Shown here piece by piece: positions 57,775-64,000 of a DNA stretch of 64,000 nucleotides. Both the position numbers and the translations under genes were made by a program. The DNA is from Schistocerca nitens. Lineage: Eukaryota; Arthropoda; Insecta; Orthoptera; Acrididae. The notes beneath the pieces were generated by a model that did not search any database, was not told the origin of the DNA, and saw only the letters and a list, made by a program, of their open reading frames with translations. The stretch spans positions 76,954,501-77,018,500 of the forward strand of contig NC_064614.1 of NCBI RefSeq assembly GCF_023898315.1, in the 5' to 3' direction. Each line of letters begins with the position of its first letter. Position 1 is the stretch's first letter.

Positions 57775-59892
57775 TCTGACTGGTTTGATGCGGCCTGCCA
57801 CGAAATCATCTCCTGTGCCAACCTCTTCCTCTCAGACCAGCACTTGCAAACTACGTCACCAATTATTTGCTGGATGTATGCCAATCTCTGTTTTCATCTA
57901 AGGTTTTCACCCTCTACTGCTCCATCTAGTACCGCGGTAATTACTCCCTGGTGTGTTAGCTGACGTTCTAGCATCCCGTCCCTTTGTCTTGTTAGTGTTT
58001 TCCGGTCCATGTCTCACTACCATACAATGCTGTGCTCCTAACATACATTCTCAGAAAATTCTTCCTCATATTAAGGCCTGTGTTTGATACTATTAGACTT
58101 CTGTTGACCAGGAATGCCCTTTTATCCACTGCTACTCTGCTTTTGATGTCCTTCTTGCTCTGTCTGTCTTCGGTTATTTTGCTACCTAGGGATCAGAATT
58201 CATTAACTTCATCACCTTCTGGATCACCCTTTCTATGTTAAGATACAAGCCAGTCTCATTTCTCCTACATCTCATTGCTTTCGTCTGTTTTCTCTGTACT
58301 CATTAGACTTCATCCCATTCAGCGTATCATGTAATTCTTCTTCTCTTTCACTGAGGACAAGAGTCTCATCAGCGAATCTTGTCACTGATATCTCATCACC
58401 TTAAATTTTAATTTCATTATTGAACATTTTCGTCATTGCCGTCATTGCTGCTTCAATGTATAAATTGAACAATAGGGTCCACTCTTGCCACCGGCCTTGC
58501 CGCAGTGGTAACACCGGTTCCCGTCAGATCACCGAAGTTAAGCGCTGTCGGCATGGGCTAGCACTTGGATGGGTGACTATCCGGTCTGCCGAGCGCTGTT
58601 GGCAAGCAGGGTGCACTCAGCCCTTGTGCGGCAAACTGAAGAGCTACTTGATTGAGAAGTAGCGGCTCCGGTCTCGGAAACTGACATACGGCCGGGAGAG
58701 CGGTGTGCTGACCACATGCCCCTCCGTATCCGCATCCAGTGACGCCTGTGGGCTGAGGATGACACGGCCGCCAGTCAGTACCTTTGGGCCTTCATGGCCT
58801 GTGCGGGAGGAGGAGAGTCCACTCTTACTGTACGCTCTCGGCTCTTCTATATATCATATATTGCCCATCTTCTCATAAAACGTACCCCAATTTTTGTCAG
58901 TATTTTGAACACCTTACAGCATTTTACATTGTCTAACGCTTTCCATGTCGTCAGATCCTCCGAACGTGGATTGATTTTTGTTTAGTCTTGCTTCCATTAT
59001 CAACTGCAACGTCAGAATTGCCTCTGTTGTGCCTTTACCCTTCCTAAAGCTAAATTGATCGTCATCTAACAGAGCCTCAATTTTCCGTCCCAGAGTGTTG
59101 TATATATTCCTGTCAGCAGCTTGGATGCACGAGGTGTTAACCTGATTGTGTGATAATTCTCGCACTTGTCAGCTCTTTCATCGGAATTGTGTGGTGATAT
59201 TTTTTCAGAGTGTCAGACGGTATGTCGCCAGGCTCATACATTCTACACACCAACGTGAACAGTCGTTTTGTTGCAACTTCCCACAACGATTTTATAAACT
59301 TTCATGGAATGTTATCTATCCCTTCTGCCTTACTTGATCTTAAGTCCTCCAAAGCTCTTTTAAATTACGGTTCTAATACGGAATCCCTTATATCTTGTAA
59401 ATCGACTCCTGATTCTTTTTCTATCACATCGGACAAACCTTTCCCCTCACAGAGACCATACATGTACTCTTTCCACTTATCCAGTCTCTCCTCTGCATTT
59501 AACGGTCTAAATCCCGATGCGCTCTTTGTGCTACCACTCTAGCTTTTCATTTCACAGAAGATTGTTTTGACTTTCCTATACGTCGAGTCAGTCCTTCCAT
59601 CAATCATTTCATTTCGATTTCTTCACATTTTTCATTCATCCATTTCGTCTTACTCTGCCTGCAATATCTCCTACTTATTTCACTCCTCAGCGACTTGTAG
59701 TTGTGTATTCCTCCCTGGACATTCCTGTGCTTCCTTCGTTCAGCGATCAACTGAAGTATTTCTTCTGTGACCCATGGTTTCTTCGCAGTTACCTTCTTTG
59801 TACCAATGTTTTTCTTTCCAAATTCTGTGATTGCCCTTTTCAGAGATGTTGTAACCTCCCTGCAATATTTGTTCAATGGACCTAGCGGTAAA
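57775..59892 (-). mobile_element. RTE-like LINE, antisense, interrupted by 5S SINE and LTR
   Basis: Read on the minus strand from 59892. Linker region 59875-59604: KYCREVTTSLKRAITEFGKK, KPWVTEEILQLIAERRKHRN, SLRSEISRRYCRQSKTKWMN. RT fingers 59120-58980: DDDQFSFRKGKGTTEAILTL. C-terminal part and 3' region run to about 57775, where an A/T-rich repeat tail lies. Catalytic FADD is not recognisable in the decayed middle. A 5S-derived SINE splits it at 58487. Its 5' continuation is cut by the LTR that begins at 59893; it may resume beyond the window. Confidence 0.8.
58487..58816 (+). mobile_element. 5S-rRNA-derived SINE, uninterrupted, 10-bp target duplication
   Basis: Starts gccaccggccttgccgcagt, then accggttcccgtcagatcac, gatcaccgaagttaagcgct and cacttggatgggtgac, all aligning to eukaryotic 5S rRNA in order. 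The body includes agtagcggctccggtctcgg and gagcggtgtgctgaccacat and ends ggccttcatggcctgtgcgg. Direct repeats gtccactctt at 58477-58486 and 58817-58826 are identical. At 330 bp it is the reference copy for reading the split one at 31.6 kb. Confidence 0.93.
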
Positions 59893-60586
59893 TGTAACCT
59901 CCCAGAGAAGTTTAATGACAATGACAATAAATGAAAAATAGCAATCTGACTCAAGTATAAGTTCCTATAAAATAGTGAAAGATAATCCCATGACAAAGTA
60001 CAGTGATAATCAAAACTCAATTAAACCGAAATGTCGGTCTTTGGCCCTGTGCAAAAATCAGAATTAATTTCTTACCTTAGTATAACTGCATGTCAAATTT
60101 CTGCTCTTTTTGTTGCCCACAGCTTGGAGGAAATGCATCGCAATAATAATTTTTTTTGAATTTAACTGAAAATTTTCTTTAAGGAAATGCAAGGGAATCA
60201 AATGATTTTTTTGTTAAAAATTGCTTTGAAATCAAAATTATTATTGGGGCGATTCTTGAAAGTTAATTACAATGAATATACATTAGATTATCTGATGAGC
60301 GCAATGCTGCTTGAATACGTTATTTAATAAAAATATACCTCGTCCTGAATCATGACCAGAGTGCGATGTCGACGCCCGCCGACTCCTCTCACACAACTAA
60401 ATTCTCCCGCATCTAGACCGCGACTGCGTCATCTCCGACGCGCTACTTGCAACTGCACTGGGCTACCACTACTGACAGACTGACTGCTCGCTACTGCGAG
60501 TCGAGCGCAACTGCACTAACTACATGCTCTCTGGTCAGAGATTCTGTGGCTCGCCATCGCTGCCCATGAAACGTACGCGTTTCATA
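59893..60586 (-). mobile_element. LTR, probably the 3' LTR of an antisense retrotransposon
   Basis: On the plus strand it begins tgtaacctcccagag and ends gtacgcgtttca, so both ends are TG…CA. It cuts the LINE to its left. GC-rich promoter-like sequence (60410-60560) lies at the minus-strand start, and a candidate splice donor ctaaggtaagaaa lies near 60075 on that strand. The interior would extend right of 60586. No target duplication can be checked because the other end is outside the window or missing. Confidence 0.6.
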
Positions 60587-60696
60587 ACCCTCCACTGGGG
60601 GGGCAAAAATTTGGCAGCGCGGCAAAATTTTTTTCTTTAATTAATTAACTTTTACAATTTACAAAATATTCAGATGTAGTACATGAATTAAATGTT

Positions 60697-61287
60697 GTGC
60701 ACATGCACCGAGTACAAAACATTCCAGACAAGGACAAAATATAAGTACAAAACATATTAGTAAATCAGAAAAATGTATATACAAATTATTTGATAGATAA
60801 CAAAGTGCACATGCACTGTAAGATTCTGTAGCATTTTCAGAACAAATAAATAGAATGGCAAAATATCATTTTGACAAGTGACATGAGTGCACATGCACTG
60901 CAATTCAGAATATATCAGCATATGGCGAAATGTATATACAATGAGTAACAAATGACATAAGTGCATACGCACGAAATCATAAAAGGTATACAGAATAAGC
61001 ACAAATCATATTGAAAAATGAGAAAAGTGCACAGGCACTGAAGTTCAGTAGAAAACATATTAACACATAAGTGCACATGCACTGAAAACTTTTGAACATT
61101 TTCATAACAAATAAACGCAAGGTTAAAAAAATCATCAAATCACAAAAAGTATATACAATATAGATGACAAGAGTGCACATATACTGCACTTCAGAACAAA
61201 TCGAAAAAAATGTCTTTAGCATTTTCACAACAAATAAACATAATGGCAAAAATCATGTCGACAAGTGACATAAGTGTACTTGCACTG
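60697..61287. repeat. Interspersed palindromic motif GTGCA-CA-TGCAC, eight copies
   Basis: Copies or close variants begin at 60697, 60805, 60887, 60961, 61027, 61071, 61173 and 61274. Each has five-base arms around a two-base centre, often followed by tg. Between them is AT-rich sequence with recurrent phrases such as aacaaataaa and atggcaaaa, so the whole unit, about 75-105 bp, is repeated. It lies just inside the LTR at 60586. Confidence 0.8.
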
Positions 61288-62065
61288 GAGTTCAACAAAT
61301 CGAAAAAAATGTATAGGCCATGAACATAAATGATGTTAGCTAAAAAAATGATTTTTCACTATTAGGATAGGAAAGGGAAGGATTGCATCATGGTTGTAGC
61401 ACTTTAGATTGCACGTGGCTGCACTGAAAGTCCATATCTTTCCACAAAGTACAACACCAAGTGACACAATTTGAAGTTCTTTTCCCAGAAGTATTTATCA
61501 GCGTAACCAAGACACTGAAATGTCGTAGTAATCTTCCATGTCATCATTTAGGCTGTACATCAGGTACACCAAACAGTGGTACCATAATAACGTCTCCATC
61601 GCTAATAACGTCTCCATCGCTCACGGTGGTGGACAGCATGTCCTGTCAACACCACGCTCTTACAAGGCAACACCAACGTAGAATTAGTGCAAAAATCAAA
61701 TATAGTGCTCCATGATCATGAGGATGGACAAGACAAATGGATATTACAGTAATTCCAGGTAGTTAGGTCAGAAGGTGAAGGACATTAAGTAACAGACAAG
61801 TATTGATTAGTAGTTACATTAGTAGTTTGCGGCATTTATAGCCTAGTTATTGAACATTTCTGTACCATGTATTTAGTATTACAGAATAATGTTCATAAAA
61901 TTAAATTATTGCCATCATGGGTAGTCGTATTACAATAAACAGCGGCAGACTTTGGCCGGTTACAAACCATATTTAGTTTGACAGAACAATGTTCATCAGA
62001 AGTCTTCATTGAAAAGGAGAGTCAATTATTGGCCTAGCGTTAACATAATACATTGCATTATATAA

Positions 62066-62400
62066 ATTATTGGCACTCATTGGCCAGTTACCAAAATATG
62101 AAAACTCATAATTCATTTAATTACATTAATTATCGGCACTCAGTGGCCAGTTACTAAAACATTAAAAGTCATTATTGAAAACAAGAGCTAATTCATTTAG
62201 TTACATTAATTATCGGCACTCAGTGGCCAGTTACTAAAACATGAAAATTCATTATTGAAAACAAGAGCTAATTAATGTCATGATTAATAACATAATTCGT
62301 TTAGTGACACTAATTATTGGCACTCATTGGCCAGTTACAGAACATGAAAGGTCATAATTCATTTAGTTATATTAATTATTGGCACTCAGTGGCCAGCAAG
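62066..62400. repeat. Degenerate tandem repeat, core ggcactcagtggccagttac
   Basis: Five cores begin at about 62071, 62134, 62214, 62319 and 62380, with spacings of about 60-105 bp. Linkers share taattcatttagttacatta, attattgaaaacaagagcta and similar AT-rich phrases. It belongs to the same AT-rich domain as the palindromic array and may be the 3' region of the antisense LTR element. Confidence 0.8.
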
Positions 62401-64000
62401 TATTGAATAGTATAAAACATTGTTCATCATTCAGTATTATTCAGATCATTAAGAAGTCATTATTAAAAAATCAGTTAATTACAATCATAGCATTAATAAT
62501 CATGGGCATTATAAGTAGTCTCATTACAACAAACAGTGGCAATTATTAGTCAGTCACAAAGCATTTTTTTTGTATCATTAACAACTCATTACTGAAGTGA
62601 CATACTATTCAGAGCTGATCAGTATTATTCAGAATTTTCTGAAACTGGTATCATTATTTGGGACTGGTAATAAAGTGCTAGCAATGCATTGCTTCGGGTA
62701 ATTATAAGGGAAAGCAAGAAGAAAAAAAGAAAAAAAAATTTGCTTCTAGGTTGTTCCTGTAAATGAAAAATGTGTAACGTCATTCGTCATGAGTCAGCTG
62801 TAGCAAGGTTGTACACAAGGCAGTATATGTGATCACATTTATAAATTATAGACACAAATGGGTAAAATACAAAAATGCAAGTACTAGAACAGGTATAATA
62901 AGTAACAACTTTAGTAAGTATCATGAAAAGCTTCTCCTGGAAAAAATACAAAATGGATTATTGAGCTGAAAGAAGAAACGCAGACTATGCTGAAAAGTAG
63001 TGAACTTCGAATTAACAGGTTGTGAAATGTGTATAAAAATGTGTTCCATAGCTGTCCTTTCCAAAACCTTCAGTCATCCTACTATGCAATATAACACCTG
63101 CTGTCAAAGCAAACTGCAACAAATACCTAAATAACTACATAGCATAAATACATAACTTCAACATTATCCTCATCTGTAAAGAAAAAAACTTCATTATCCA
63201 TCACTTCATTATCTATATTATCATAACTTCATTATTATCATCACCTGTAAAGAAAAACATCATTATTCATAGTAGTATATTCTTCATCATTACTCTTCAT
63301 CAGCATTCATTATCATCTGCAAAAAAGGAATCACTTAATTATTCATTATACAACTATTCCTTATCTCTAGCATATTTCATCACTTAAAACTAAGATGTGT
63401 AGTTCTGTCTGACAGCTTGCATCAATCGCCTTGTATTCTGAAAGAAAAAATTAGTTAAGACTGCTATTCTACGATGTGTATAGTATATTCTTGTTAATGC
63501 TTGTTAATCCTAATCCATTTACTCTTCCTCATAAAGTTTTTCTATCTTCTTTCATCTATTCCGTAGTTGAAATTCCCATTTCTGTTTAATTTATTTCCTT
63601 TACGCATCATTCCTTTCTGAAATTGATGAACAAAGATTAATGTCTTGCATTTAAATCATATACCCATTAAATAATGACTGGTTAATGGTGACACAATTAA
63701 GCATACAGCATAACATGACAGAAAACGTAATATGTCAAAAGCATAGACAGTGTTCAAAGGCAAAAAATGTACAGAGAAAATCACAATGCAGCAGCAAAAA
63801 AAATGTAAAATAGTCACGATGTTGAGATATCATAGGGCAAAAAATGTCAAAATCAACTGGTGTGTTATACCTTTGCTATTTCATAATGTATACAAACAAA
63901 ACAGGAAAACAATCATACACACAAAAAAAATGAAAAATGTGCACGGTCCGATGTGTAACTACAAGTAAAGCGACCTACTAACCTTACTTTGGCGGGCACT
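62401..64000. other. AT-rich sequence to window end
   Basis: Low-complexity AT-rich DNA with frequent cattat/tcatc phrases (63180-63380) and no frame above 72 codons. It probably continues the interior of the LTR element to its left. No gag or pol motif is visible on either strand. Confidence 0.45.

Noticed and set aside
58487-58600. Possible functional 5S rRNA gene
   Set aside because: It diverges from 5S rRNA after about 100 bp, continues into a SINE body, and has a target-site duplication, as does the copy at 31.6 kb.
59850-59900. ttgtaacctccctgcaata and tgtaacctcccagag as a target or tandem duplication
   Set aside because: The first belongs to the LINE coding sequence and the second is the LTR end; the ten shared bases are probably coincidental.
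60697-61287. CRISPR-like array
   Set aside because: The repeats are short imperfect palindromes with irregular, related, AT-rich spacers in an animal genome next to an LTR; no cas genes exist here.

Overview
The window looks like intergenic or intronic DNA from a large, repeat-rich animal genome, most probably an orthopteran insect of the grasshopper/locust type. I infer this from the dense tRNA-derived SINEs, whose heads and shared 3' body I associate with Schistocerca-like genomes (pattern memory, not a search), from Tc1/mariner elements typical of arthropods, and from the AT-rich background. I found no convincing host protein-coding gene, no cellular tRNA or rRNA gene and no CRISPR array. 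Nearly every coding-like stretch belongs to a decayed mobile element.

Layout. 0-3.2 kb: two Tc1-like transposons in opposite orientations. 3.2-10.9 kb: mostly unique AT-rich DNA with a CpG-rich block, one SINE and a Ty3/gypsy integrase relic. 10.9-15.1 kb: an RTE-like LINE relic, a GC-balanced block, and an old repeat domain carrying SINE and LINE pieces. 16.4-25.0 kb: a Ty3/gypsy retrotransposon with a SINE- and LINE-riddled 5' LTR region, a primer-binding site, gag, protease, RT/RNase H and integrase, all disabled; its 3' end is missing. 25.9-31.5 kb: two decayed Tc1-like elements, a 23-bp minisatellite and a jockey/CR1-like LINE end. 31.6-32.1 kb: a 5S-rRNA-derived SINE with another SINE nested inside it. 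32.7-34.9 kb: a second candidate LTR with the same primer-binding motif, then a GC-balanced block. 36.8-39.1 kb: a mariner-like relic split by a nearly intact Tc1-like transposon. 39.1-43.0 kb: two antisense jockey/CR1-like LINE copies, one split by a solo LTR. 43.1-43.8 kb: a long tRNA-type SINE and a 111-bp-arm inverted repeat. 46.8-49.5 kb: an RTE-like LINE. 52.7-55.1 kb: two inverted, nearly identical 326-bp Helitron-helicase fragments around a CpG-rich core with in-frame degenerate repeats. 55.4-56.6 kb: another Tc1-like relic. 57.8-64 kb: an antisense LINE with a 5S-derived SINE, then an LTR followed by AT-rich DNA with palindromic and 60-105 bp repeats.

The elements form a clear nesting record (SINE in Tc1, SINE in LINE in LTR, SINE in SINE, Tc1 in mariner, LTR in LINE), and many insertions keep recognisable target-site duplications. 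The most unusual structure is the 52.7-55.1 kb inverted repeat with its core. No complete autonomous element is intact; the nearest is the Tc1-like element at 37.2-38.6 kb, whose transposase has a single nonsense codon.
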